DNA from: JAICLL01 sp035252155 | GTDB lineage: Bacteria > Planctomycetota > Planctomycetia > Pirellulales > JAICIG01 | Direction of reading: 5' to 3' | NCBI GenBank assembly: GCA_035252155.1 | Contig: DATFDL010000784.1 | Span: forward strand, 1-23,963 | DNA length: 23,963 bases | In this document: one piece after another, positions 6,851 to 13,861 of the stretch | Layout of the letters: each line of letters starts with the position of its first letter | Numbering within the stretch: position 1 is the stretch's first letter | Notes under the pieces: model-generated | What the model was told of the DNA's origin: nothing | Seen by the model: only the letters and a program-made list of their open reading frames with translations | Database searches by the model: none | Made by a program: the position numbers and the translations under genes

Positions 6851-9800
6851 ATGAGCTACACCACGCTCTCCGACGGGCGGCTGGGCCTGTCCGGCATCCA
6901 GCCGCCGCTAGGCGGCCGGTTCTCGTGGACGTACGATTCATCCGATCGGCTCAAGACGGTCGTCGACCCGCTCGGCGCGGTAACGTCGCACCTCTGGGAC
7001 AGCGCCTCGAACCTGCGGGCGGTGGTCGATCCGTTGGGCAACCGCACCAGCTTTCTCTATGCCAGCAGCGGGCCGCCGCGGGCCCGCATCGACCCTCTCG
7101 GCAACCGCACGACGCTGTTGTTCGATTCGCTCGGCCGCCGCTCGGCCCGCGTGAACCCGTTGGGCCAGCGGACGACGTTCGGCTACAACAGTCTTTCGCA
7201 ACAGGTGAGCGTGCGCGATCCACTCGGCAATGTCACCACCACGCTCTATGACGCGGTGAATCGGCCGCGGGTTTTAATTAATCCGCTCGGCTTCCGTACC
7301 TCGTACAGTTACGACCTGGCGGGGCGACGGACCGCCCTCACCAACGCTCTCGGCCAGACCAGCAGCATCGTTTATACGACCGATGGCCTGGCGCGGGCGG
7401 TAATCGATCCGTTGGCCAATCGCACCACGCTGGGCTACGACCGCTCCGGCAATCGCGTCACCGTGCAAAACCCGCTCGGCCAGGTCAGCACCACGCTGTA
7501 CGACAGTCTGAACCGGCCGCGGGCCATGATCGACGCGCTGGGCAATCGCACGTCGCTGGGGTACGACAGCGCCGGCAACCAGGTGACCGTGAAGAACCCG
7601 TTGGGCTTCGTGATGACCAACGTCTTCGATTCCAGCCGGCGGCTGGTGGCCACGGTCGATAGTCTCGGCAACCGCACGTCGTTCGGCTACGACAGCGCCT
7701 CGCGCCGCGTGACGGTGAAAAATCCCTTGGGCCAGGTGCAGACCACGCTCTACGATTCGGCGGGCCGAGTCCGCGCAACCGTCAATGCGCTCGGCCAGCG
7801 CAGCAGCCTGTTTTACGACGCCGTCGGGCGGCGCGTGGCCGTCCAGAATCCGCTCGGGTTTTTCCAAACGACGGTTTACGATTCGGCGGGCCGAGTCCGC
7901 GCCACCGTCAACGAACTGGGCTACCGCAGCACGCTCGGTTACGATTCGGCGGGCAGGCAGGTCACGCGGCAAAATCCGCTGGGCCAGATCTGGAGCACGG
8001 TCTACGATTCGCTTTCGCGCGTCCGCGCCACGGTCGATCCGCTCGGCAATCGCGTCACCACCGGCTACGACGCCGCCTCGCGCCCGATCACCAGCACGAA
8101 CGCCCTCGGCAAGATCAGCACCACGGTCTTTGATGCCGCCGGCCGGGCCAAGGCCGTGATCGACCCGCTCGGCAATCGCGCCTCCACCGTCTTCGACGCC
8201 GCTTCGCGGCCGATCGCCACCGTCGACCCGCTGGGCCGGCGCAGCAGCACGCTCTACGATTCCGCGGGGCGAGTCCGCGCCACCATCGATGCGCTCGGCA
8301 ACCGCAGCACGCTGGGGTACGATTCCGCTGGGCAAAATACCTGGTCGCTCGACGCTCTGGGCCGCCGCAGCAGCACGGTGTTCGACTCCGCCGGGCGGGT
8401 CAAAGCCACCGTCGACGCGCTCGGATACCGGACCAGCCTGGGTTATGATGCCGCGTCTCGGCAAATCACCGTTCAGAATGCGCTGGGCTACATCACCACC
8501 AGTCTGCTCGACGCGGCGGGCCGAACGCGGGCCACGATCGATGCCGCGGGCGATCGCCACAGCTTTTCTTACGATGCCGCTTCGCGCCAGATAGCCATTC
8601 AAAACCCGCTCGGCAAAATCTCGACCACGCTCTATAACGCGGCGGGCTGGGTCCGCGCGACGATTAACCCCTTGGGCTACCGCACCAGCCTTTCGTACAA
8701 TGCGGCGGGACAACGAGTGGCCGTGATTGACGCGAACGGCAACCGAACGAGCACCGTTTTCGACGTCACGGGGCGGGCGGTGGCCACCGTGAACGCCCTG
8801 GGTTACCGCGTCAGCCAGTTGTTTGATGCCGCCGGGCGGCGCACAGCGCTGGTCGACGCCCGTGCGAATCGTTATAGTTTTGTCTGGGACGATGCCTCGC
8901 GGCAAATCCGCCAAATTGATCCGCTTTCGCGTGTGGTGACATTCGCCTATAATGCGGCGTCGGAGCAAACTTTGCGGATCGATGCCCGAGGTTTCCGTAC
9001 GACTTACGTGCATGACAATCTTTCGCGCTTGACGGGGCGGCAATACCCGGATGGGTCGAGGGTCAGCATGGCCTACGACGCAGTCTCGAATCGCACGGTT
9101 TTAGCCGACAGCACCGGCCGCTACACCACGCTCTACGACTCGCTCAATCGTACCCGGGCCGTCACCAATCCGGCCCAAATGACTATCTCCTACGGGTTCG
9201 ACGCCGCGGGCCGACGCGCCTGGATGATCGAGCCGAGCGGCGGCCGCTTCACCTACGGCTATTCGCCTACAAACCTCAACACGCTCGTCATTAACCCGCA
9301 GTCCGAGCGGACCACCTGGCAGTTCGACGCGAATTCTCGCGTCACGCTGCAGCGCCTGGCGAACCTGGTCCGCGTAAGCTACGCCTACGATGACGCCAAT
9401 CGCGTGGTGCGCCTGACGAACCTCACTTCGAGCGGCACCACGATCACCAGTTATCGCGATACGTGGGACCCGGCCAACAATCGTCTGGCCCGAATCGAGC
9501 AAGACGGCACGCTTGTGACTTGGTCATATGACTCCACCTACCAGCTCGCGCGCGAGAGGCGGAATGGGGCCAATTCTTACGACACCACGTATGCCTATGA
9601 CCCGGCCGGAAATCGCCGCCTCAAGCTCGATAATTCGATTCGCACGACGTATTCGTACGATGCCGCCAATCAGCTTCAGAAGTACGTCGACAACACCGGC
9701 GCCACGACATTCGGCTTCGATGCGAGCGGTAACCAGCGCCTGCAAATCGCGCCGTCCGGGGGCGGCACGACGACAAACACGTGGGATTACGAGAACCGGC

Positions 9801-10996
9801 TGACGAAAGTGGCCTTGGCCACCGGCGTCGTGAATACGTTCGCCTATAACGGTGATGGTCGGTGCGTCCAGCGGCAGGATTCTTCTGGGACGAGCAAACA
9901 GGTCTGGGACGACCTGAAGATTGTCGAGGAGATAGATCAAAACAATGTCGTGCAGGTCGTCTATACGCAGTCGGACGGTGAATATGGCGATTTGATTAGC
10001 CAGAGGCGGGTTGGTATCGCGAGCTACTATCTTTTCGACCCGCTCGGATCGACGACGCGCCTTACCGACGGCAGTCAAAATATCACGGACAGTTATTTGG
10101 CCAAGGCGTTTGGAGATAGCATCGCCGCAAGTGGCTCGACATCCAACGTGTTCCGCTTTATAGGTAGGCTCGGTTATTTCTACAGCGCGGACCTAGGCAA
10201 CTACCTTCTGCAATCGCGGTGGCTCCAGTCGCTCATCGGTCGCCTTACCGCGCGCGACGAACTTTGGCAGTACTTCTTGGGAACGATGTATGTGTATTGT
10301 CGGAACTCTCCGCTGCGCTACATCGACCCGGATGGGCGCTTGGTAGTTACTGCGCTTTCGCCGGAGGTGAACGATAAGAAGTGCGGGGTGAACAACAGGT
10401 GTGATTGGAACTTTAAGCTGGATAAAGCGGTAGGAACGGAACAGTCATCAAAAACAATTGGTTATATTGTGCAGAAGGTCGAGGTCTATTGCGACATCCA
10501 GCCCTGCCCGGACGATTGTAATGCGAACGCGTGCCCGACCGACCCGCCAATGAATCCGAGCGCAACGTATTTCGAAGTGTGGCCCGTTAGGGAGGGCTAC
10601 GCGACTCCCGTATCCCCGGGAAACTGGGGAAAGGCCACGGACCGGGCCGTTTACGCTTGCGACGGTAACTTCTGCGGAGCTGTAAAACAGGTCGGCACGA
10701 TTAAATTCTTCCTTTTTGCGGACACCGGTGACTTAGGTCTGATTGGAAAAAAGAGTAAAGATGGTCTTTGGCAACCTAGGCAAACCTTTGGTCAGGGCAA
10801 GTGCGGCACGACCTCTGGGAACCTTCCGGCGAAATCTGGTCCTCCGGATCCGCCATTTTGGAACAATGCCCCGGCTGAGGCGGCAGTCACCAGGCGATAT
10901 GAACTTCTTTTCAACTGTTGCGAGCAGACGAAATGCTGCAAGGAGATCGAACGTGTTTGTAAAGCGACCTGTGACCCCGGCCTTGGCGGAAAGTGA
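6851..10996 (+). CDS. Giant YD/RHS-repeat protein with cysteine-rich C-terminal tail
   Basis: This 1381-residue protein of the RHS/YD-repeat class would fold as a beta-sheet shell, as in Rhs and TcC proteins. Residues 28-741 are 34 uninterrupted 21-residue repeats of the form YDxxxRxxxxxDPLGxxTxx. Less regular YD repeats follow to about 1040. The RHS core then reads YYLFDPLGSTTRLTDG, LGNYLLQSRW, YCRNSPLRYIDPDGR, ending at residue 1163. The remaining 218 residues are a variable tail with 15 of the 17 cysteines of the whole protein. No signal peptide, no Shine-Dalgarno sequence and no N-terminal adaptor domain are visible; ATG 6851 is the first possible start after an in-frame stop at 6746, so the 5' end may be truncated. 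By RHS analogy the tail may be a toxin tip, but no known toxin motif is recognised. Confidence 0.9.
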   Translation: MSYTTLSDGRLGLSGIQPPLGGRFSWTYDSSDRLKTVVDPLGAVTSHLWDSASNLRAVVDPLGNRTSFLYASSGPPRARIDPLGNRTTLLFDSLGRRSARVNPLGQRTTFGYNSLSQQVSVRDPLGNVTTTLYDAVNRPRVLINPLGFRTSYSYDLAGRRTALTNALGQTSSIVYTTDGLARAVIDPLANRTTLGYDRSGNRVTVQNPLGQVSTTLYDSLNRPRAMIDALGNRTSLGYDSAGNQVTVKNPLGFVMTNVFDSSRRLVATVDSLGNRTSFGYDSASRRVTVKNPLGQVQTTLYDSAGRVRATVNALGQRSSLFYDAVGRRVAVQNPLGFFQTTVYDSAGRVRATVNELGYRSTLGYDSAGRQVTRQNPLGQIWSTVYDSLSRVRATVDPLGNRVTTGYDAASRPITSTNALGKISTTVFDAAGRAKAVIDPLGNRASTVFDAASRPIATVDPLGRRSSTLYDSAGRVRATIDALGNRSTLGYDSAGQNTWSLDALGRRSSTVFDSAGRVKATVDALGYRTSLGYDAASRQITVQNALGYITTSLLDAAGRTRATIDAAGDRHSFSYDAASRQIAIQNPLGKISTTLYNAAGWVRATINPLGYRTSLSYNAAGQRVAVIDANGNRTSTVFDVTGRAVATVNALGYRVSQLFDAAGRRTALVDARANRYSFVWDDASRQIRQIDPLSRVVTFAYNAASEQTLRIDARGFRTTYVHDNLSRLTGRQYPDGSRVSMAYDAVSNRTVLADSTGRYTTLYDSLNRTRAVTNPAQMTISYGFDAAGRRAWMIEPSGGRFTYGYSPTNLNTLVINPQSERTTWQFDANSRVTLQRLANLVRVSYAYDDANRVVRLTNLTSSGTTITSYRDTWDPANNRLARIEQDGTLVTWSYDSTYQLARERRNGANSYDTTYAYDPAGNRRLKLDNSIRTTYSYDAANQLQKYVDNTGATTFGFDASGNQRLQIAPSGGGTTTNTWDYENRLTKVALATGVVNTFAYNGDGRCVQRQDSSGTSKQVWDDLKIVEEIDQNNVVQVVYTQSDGEYGDLISQRRVGIASYYLFDPLGSTTRLTDGSQNITDSYLAKAFGDSIAASGSTSNVFRFIGRLGYFYSADLGNYLLQSRWLQSLIGRLTARDELWQYFLGTMYVYCRNSPLRYIDPDGRLVVTALSPEVNDKKCGVNNRCDWNFKLDKAVGTEQSSKTIGYIVQKVEVYCDIQPCPDDCNANACPTDPPMNPSATYFEVWPVREGYATPVSPGNWGKATDRAVYACDGNFCGAVKQVGTIKFFLFADTGDLGLIGKKSKDGLWQPRQTFGQGKCGTTSGNLPAKSGPPDPPFWNNAPAEAAVTRRYELLFNCCEQTKCCKEIERVCKATCDPGLGGK
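6932..9073 (+). repeat. Array of 34 tandem 63-bp repeats inside the RHS gene
   Basis: Thirty-four units of exactly 63 bases run without insertion or deletion from 6932 to 9073; 34 x 63 = 2142 bases, which fits the coordinates. In the middle of the array the units tend to alternate between a D-A/P-LGNR type (for example YDSLNRPRAMIDALGNRTSL) and an N-P-LGQ type (for example YDRSGNRVTVQNPLGQVSTT), giving a higher-order 126-bp period. After 9073 spacing becomes irregular. The constant phase and close DNA similarity point to repeated unequal crossover or duplication. Confidence 0.9.
10340..10993 (+). other. Variable cysteine-rich tip of the RHS protein
   Basis: This segment codes residues 1164-1381, directly after the DPDGR that ends the RHS core. 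It has 15 cysteines, including the dense cluster NCCEQTKCCKEIERVCKATC near the end and CDIQPCPDDCNANAC earlier. Base use looks less GC-rich than the repeat body, with codons such as AAA, ACA, GGT and ATT appearing together near 10430-10480. In polymorphic RHS toxins the region after this junction is the exchangeable effector. No nuclease, deaminase or ADP-ribosyltransferase motif was recognised, so a structural disulfide-rich domain is equally possible. Confidence 0.55.
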
Positions 10997-11012
10997 TTAT
11001 CGCGAGGCCGTC

Positions 11013-11912
11013 GTGCGGACTTTTCGATTTGTGAGCGCACTCCTCCTCCTGCTGTTCGGCGAGTTTTGCGCAGTCGCGCAAGAACCACTGAGTGATTTAA
11101 AGGTTATCGCGTCCGGATTCCGTGGGCGCTCGTCAAAGATGCCGGAGGACGTTGCTGCGGCGTATCGTGCTGTGTTCCTTAGGGATGATGAGGACGCCAT
11201 GTCTGAGCTGACGAGCGATGAAAGCACTACGATCGCGCTCAAGGCCGCCTGGCGGCTTGCGGAGGTCAGGTGCACCGAGCGCCCTGACAGGTTACCTTTG
11301 GTGAGATTTCTCGGATTCGTCGAGGGGCGTGTAACAGCACCGGTTCCTGCGTGGTGGGAGGCGTGCCTTCTCGCCTCTAGATTCGATGATAATCGTGCGC
11401 GCCGACTCCTGCCAGGGCGATGGCCCGACGTGGATGAGCGCCTGTTTGAACGTCATACAATTGAGCTTGGGGATGAGCGGCTTACGGTTCCGTCTCGCGC
11501 CCAGCCCGAGTTAGAAGGCGATTGGCTCCTGTGGAAGGAGGACCATCTTTTGGGGCGCATTCCGCGGACCATGCTGCAAAGGGAGGACGTCAACTCGAGA
11601 GACTGGGCTGCCATAACATCCAATGGCGAGCGACTGTACTTCGCCATTGGCAGCGACTTCGATGGCTCGTTCGGGTTAGCCTGTCTTACGCTCGATGGCA
11701 AAGAGCTTTGGCGTGCGATGGGGTGGGGAACCGGGCCGCTCCGAGGCGGAGTCAGCGGACCTTGGTGGGCATCATGTGAACTAAAGATCGTCGGCAATCA
11801 TGTCATTGTTTTCGGCGAAGCCTACAGGGGGCTCTTTATTGAGGCGTTTGATTCGCGTTCCGGGGCACCCGTGTTCCGATTTTGCACGCGTTACATCGAG
11901 GAAGCGGAGTAG
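11013..11912 (+). CDS. Secreted protein of unknown function, possible partner of the RHS tail
   Basis: From GTG 11013 the protein is 299 residues and begins with a classic Sec signal: MRTFRF, then a VSALLLLLFGEF core, and a likely cut near AVA-Q. GAGG lies five bases upstream. An alternative GTG at 10953 has a stronger AAGGAG site seven bases upstream and overlaps the RHS stop, but it adds 20 residues containing acidic ones before the signal, which is less natural. The middle part is helical with AAWRLAEVRC. The second half reads like beta-propeller or PQQ-type blades (GERLYFAIGSDFDG, LTLDGKELWR, LFIEAFDSRSGAPVFRF). It is tightly linked to the RHS gene, the position where immunity genes usually sit, but a signal peptide would place it outside the cytoplasm. 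No family was recognised with confidence. Confidence 0.7.
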   Translation: MRTFRFVSALLLLLFGEFCAVAQEPLSDLKVIASGFRGRSSKMPEDVAAAYRAVFLRDDEDAMSELTSDESTTIALKAAWRLAEVRCTERPDRLPLVRFLGFVEGRVTAPVPAWWEACLLASRFDDNRARRLLPGRWPDVDERLFERHTIELGDERLTVPSRAQPELEGDWLLWKEDHLLGRIPRTMLQREDVNSRDWAAITSNGERLYFAIGSDFDGSFGLACLTLDGKELWRAMGWGTGPLRGGVSGPWWASCELKIVGNHVIVFGEAYRGLFIEAFDSRSGAPVFRFCTRYIEEAE

Positions 11913-11921
11913 CCGAAGAGA

Positions 11922-11970
11922 GCAAATCAAACGGGACGATCAAATCAAACGGGCAGGCAGGCAAACGGGA
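11922..11970 (+). repeat. Short imperfect direct repeats
   Basis: CAAATCAAACGGG occurs at 11923-11935 and again at 11941-11953 (18-base spacing), and a shorter GCAAACGGGA is at 11961-11970. These sit in the 115-base gap between the secreted-protein gene and the small YD gene. They could be slippage products or a binding site; nothing supports a specific role. Confidence 0.6.
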
Positions 11971-12027
11971 CAGGTCCGATTGATTCGAGGCGATCACTTT
12001 GCGCGCAACGCTCGGAGGATTGAAACC

Positions 12028-12252
12028 ATGCGAATCGCATTTTCGCGGCGCGAGTCGTTCCGAGCGGCGCTGGCGGCAGTGCTGGCACCGCTCTCCGCCT
12101 GGCTGTGGCCTGCCACGGCTGAACCGGAGCGCGCCATCTACGACGCCGGGCGATCGCCGCTGACCACGACGTACCGCTATGACGATCAAGGGCGGTTGCT
12201 CTCCGTCACAACCGCCCTCGACCCAGACCACACCATCTCGTGGACGTTCTGA
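12028..12252 (+). CDS. 74-residue secreted protein with a single YD repeat
   Basis: ATG 12028 follows GGAGGA with an 8-base spacer, one of the best ribosome sites in the window. The N-terminus MRIAFSRRESFR followed by a hydrophobic AALAAVLAPLSAWLW stretch and PATA looks like a signal peptide, with a twin arginine that only loosely fits the Tat consensus. The mature part contains one YD-type unit (TYRYDDQGRLLSVTTALDP) and ends with HTISWTF at a TGA stop. It lies 115 bases after the secreted partner of the RHS gene. It could be a small independent YD protein, or the detached N-terminus of an RHS gene: the large RHS protein lacks exactly such a signal. Confidence 0.7.
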   Translation: MRIAFSRRESFRAALAAVLAPLSAWLWPATAEPERAIYDAGRSPLTTTYRYDDQGRLLSVTTALDPDHTISWTF

Positions 12253-12273
12253 CTAGGCCGGCATCTTTGGAGC

Positions 12274-12840
12274 CTACGTCTTAGGCGGCGGACGGTAAGC
12301 TCGCAGGGCGCGTTCCAGTTGCCGCAGGCCGCGCTGGTAGGCGGCGTCGGCCCGCTTGCGGCTGAGGCCGAGCAGGTAGGCCGCCTCGGTGAGCGAACGG
12401 CCGGCGAGCCGCAAGTGCATGATCGATCGCTCCGGTTCGTTCAACCGGTCGATTGCCGCCAGCAAGTCGATCTGGCGGTCTCGGTCTGCCAACCGATCTC
12501 CGGTGGTTTCCACGCCCAACAGCGGTGCGGGGCATGGCGACGGCCGAAGCCGCGCGAGCGCCTTCGAGCAGGCGTGCCGGATGATCGTGCCCATCCAGGC
12601 CGCGAAATCGCGTTCGGCCCGTTCGACGTCGACGCATAAGTCGGGCGAAACGCGCAGCTCTTCCGCCAAGATCAGCAGGCATTCGGCCGCCACGTCGTCG
12701 GCCAGATCCTGGGGCGCGTGGACGTGGCGGACCGCGCGGCGGGCGCAGGCCGCCACCTCGGCGGCAAACCACGGGTCGCTCACGATCCGCCGCCAGGAAT
12801 CTTGCCACTGAGTCTCATGGCCCGGCGGCTGGTGCGCCAA
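12274..12840 (-). CDS. ECF-type RNA polymerase sigma factor
   Basis: The product directs RNA polymerase to its own promoter set. Sigma region 2 is visible in the stretch WFAAEVAACARRAVRH, PQDLADDVAAECLLILAEEL and DFAAWMGTIIRHACSKAL. After a Pro/Gly-containing linker, region 4 reads AIDRLNEPERSIMHLRLAGR, SLTEAAYLLGLSRKRADAAY and QRGLRQLERAL, a helix-turn-helix for the -35 element. The start is uncertain: TTG 12840 gives 188 residues with a short lead-in, while GTG 12783 would begin just before region 2. An in-frame extension farther upstream is antisense to the 12817-13101 gene and not credible. No anti-sigma factor is recognisable next to it. The divergent neighbour overlaps its 5' end if both predicted starts are right. 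Confidence 0.8.
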   Translation of the reverse strand: MAHQPPGHETQWQDSWRRIVSDPWFAAEVAACARRAVRHVHAPQDLADDVAAECLLILAEELRVSPDLCVDVERAERDFAAWMGTIIRHACSKALARLRPSPCPAPLLGVETTGDRLADRDRQIDLLAAIDRLNEPERSIMHLRLAGRSLTEAAYLLGLSRKRADAAYQRGLRQLERALRAYRPPPKT

Positions 12841-13101
12841 GCCAAAGATCAGCGACTTGAGCGGCTCTATGGGATGTGGGTTTCTCGGCTGGTCGCCGTC
12901 CGCCGACTGACATCTGCGTTGTTGATGCTGGTTCATCGACGGCCGGGCGCGGCCGTCATGCATCTTTCCTTGGGCTATGCGCTGTGCGGCGCCGGCGCGG
13001 CGGGCGAAGCGGCGGCCGCGTTCCGCAACTGCTTGCGCCTGGCCCCCGGCCCGCCTGTGGCCGACGAAGCGCGGCGGCAGCTCGCGGCCCTGCCCGCGTG
13101 A
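12817..13101 (+). CDS. Small TPR-like protein
   Basis: This 94-residue protein opens with a basic helix (MARRLVRQAKDQRLERLYG), continues with WVSRLVAVRRLTSALLMLVH, and ends in one clear tetratricopeptide-like unit: RPGAAVMHLSLGYALCGAG, then AAAAFRNCLRLAP. TPR units mediate protein-protein contacts. ATG 12817 was preferred over ATG 12874 because it keeps the first helix; neither has a clear ribosome site. It is divergent from the sigma factor gene and could influence that factor by protein contact, but this rests only on position. Confidence 0.65.
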   Translation: MARRLVRQAKDQRLERLYGMWVSRLVAVRRLTSALLMLVHRRPGAAVMHLSLGYALCGAGAAGEAAAAFRNCLRLAPGPPVADEARRQLAALPA

Positions 13102-13276
13102 CGCAAGCAACGCACGGCACCGACAGAACCAGTGGCGGAGGCGCTGTTGACCGTCACTCCCCCTGCTGGGGCAAAATGCGCAGCGCCGTGCGCATCGGGC
13201 CAAGTGGTGGGCGATGCCTGCCCGAAGCGCTGCTCGCCGTCCTGCCGGCCACAAGGGCCGGGACTACCGAGTAAGT

Positions 13277-13861
13277 TTACAGCTTCCAGCCGTCGAAGAG
13301 CGTGGCCCGCAGGCGGTTCCATTCGGGCACGCGCTGGTTGGCCTGACCGCGAGAAACCAGCTCGTCGACCCATTCGTCCATGCGGCGCAGACGGTCGGCC
13401 AGGCTGGCCACGGTGTTCATGGCCAGTTTGCAGGCCGCCGACGATTCGCGCTCGCAGAGGCGGTCGTATTTCGCGCGCTCGATGGCCAAGAGCTTGACGG
13501 CGGTTTTGGCCCGCACGCTGGCCGAATGCGGCGCGGGATGAAAGAACGACATTTCGCCAAAGTTGCTGTACGGTTCGAGCGTGGCCAGCACGATCGGCTC
13601 GCCCGGTTTGACGCCCTTGGGTCGGTCGCCGCTGGTTTTCGGGTCGGCCGCCTCGCCGTCCATGTGGTGAAACACCTCGCACTTGCCTTCCAACAGCACC
13701 CACAGCCGCTGGCTCTCTTCGCCCTGCTTGATGACGATCTCGCCGGGGTTGTACTCATGGAGCGAAACTACGTCGGCCAGCCGCCCGCACTCGTCGGGCG
13801 AGAGGCCGCGGAAAATCGGAATTTGCTTGAACAGGTCCAACGCCACCGTTTCGGTCGTCAT
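13277..13861 (-). CDS. Stand-alone cyclic-nucleotide-binding-domain protein
   Basis: A 194-residue protein with a cNMP-binding beta-roll at about residues 10-140: LFKQIPIFRGLSPDEC, YNPGEIVIKQGEESQRLWVLLEG, then FGEMSFFHPAPHSASVRAKTA and LLAIERAKYDRL. FGEMSFF and the later SASVRA align with the phosphate-binding cassette, where an Arg normally contacts the cyclic phosphate. A longer-than-usual loop lies between the lid strands (about residues 66-88). A C-terminal helical part follows, but no DNA-binding helix-turn-helix is seen, so it is not a Crp-type activator. Its ATG overlaps the TGA of the dehydrogenase gene (ATGA), which implies translational coupling. It may act as a ligand-sensing partner. 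Ligand identity is unknown. Confidence 0.85.
   Translation of the reverse strand: MTTETVALDLFKQIPIFRGLSPDECGRLADVVSLHEYNPGEIVIKQGEESQRLWVLLEGKCEVFHHMDGEAADPKTSGDRPKGVKPGEPIVLATLEPYSNFGEMSFFHPAPHSASVRAKTAVKLLAIERAKYDRLCERESSAACKLAMNTVASLADRLRRMDEWVDELVSRGQANQRVPEWNRLRATLFDGWKL

Noticed and set aside
7274..9043. A 589-residue open frame on the minus strand inside the RHS gene
   Set aside because: It is antisense to the 63-bp repeats; a repeat whose length is a multiple of three keeps other frames open too. It is Arg/Gly/Asp-rich with no domain.
6932..9073. Regular repeats suggesting a CRISPR array
   Set aside because: Units are adjacent 63-bp coding repeats in one open frame with no unique spacers, no palindromic repeat type and no cas genes.
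12841..13254. A long N-terminal extension of the sigma factor
   Set aside because: It is antisense to the TPR-like gene, His/Gln/Arg-rich and lacks any sigma or sensor motif.
13102..13276. Possible terminator or small gene between the TPR-like and cNMP-binding genes
   Set aside because: Only short weak inverted repeats (such as CCCC-TGCT-GGGG) are visible, with no T run and no coding signal.
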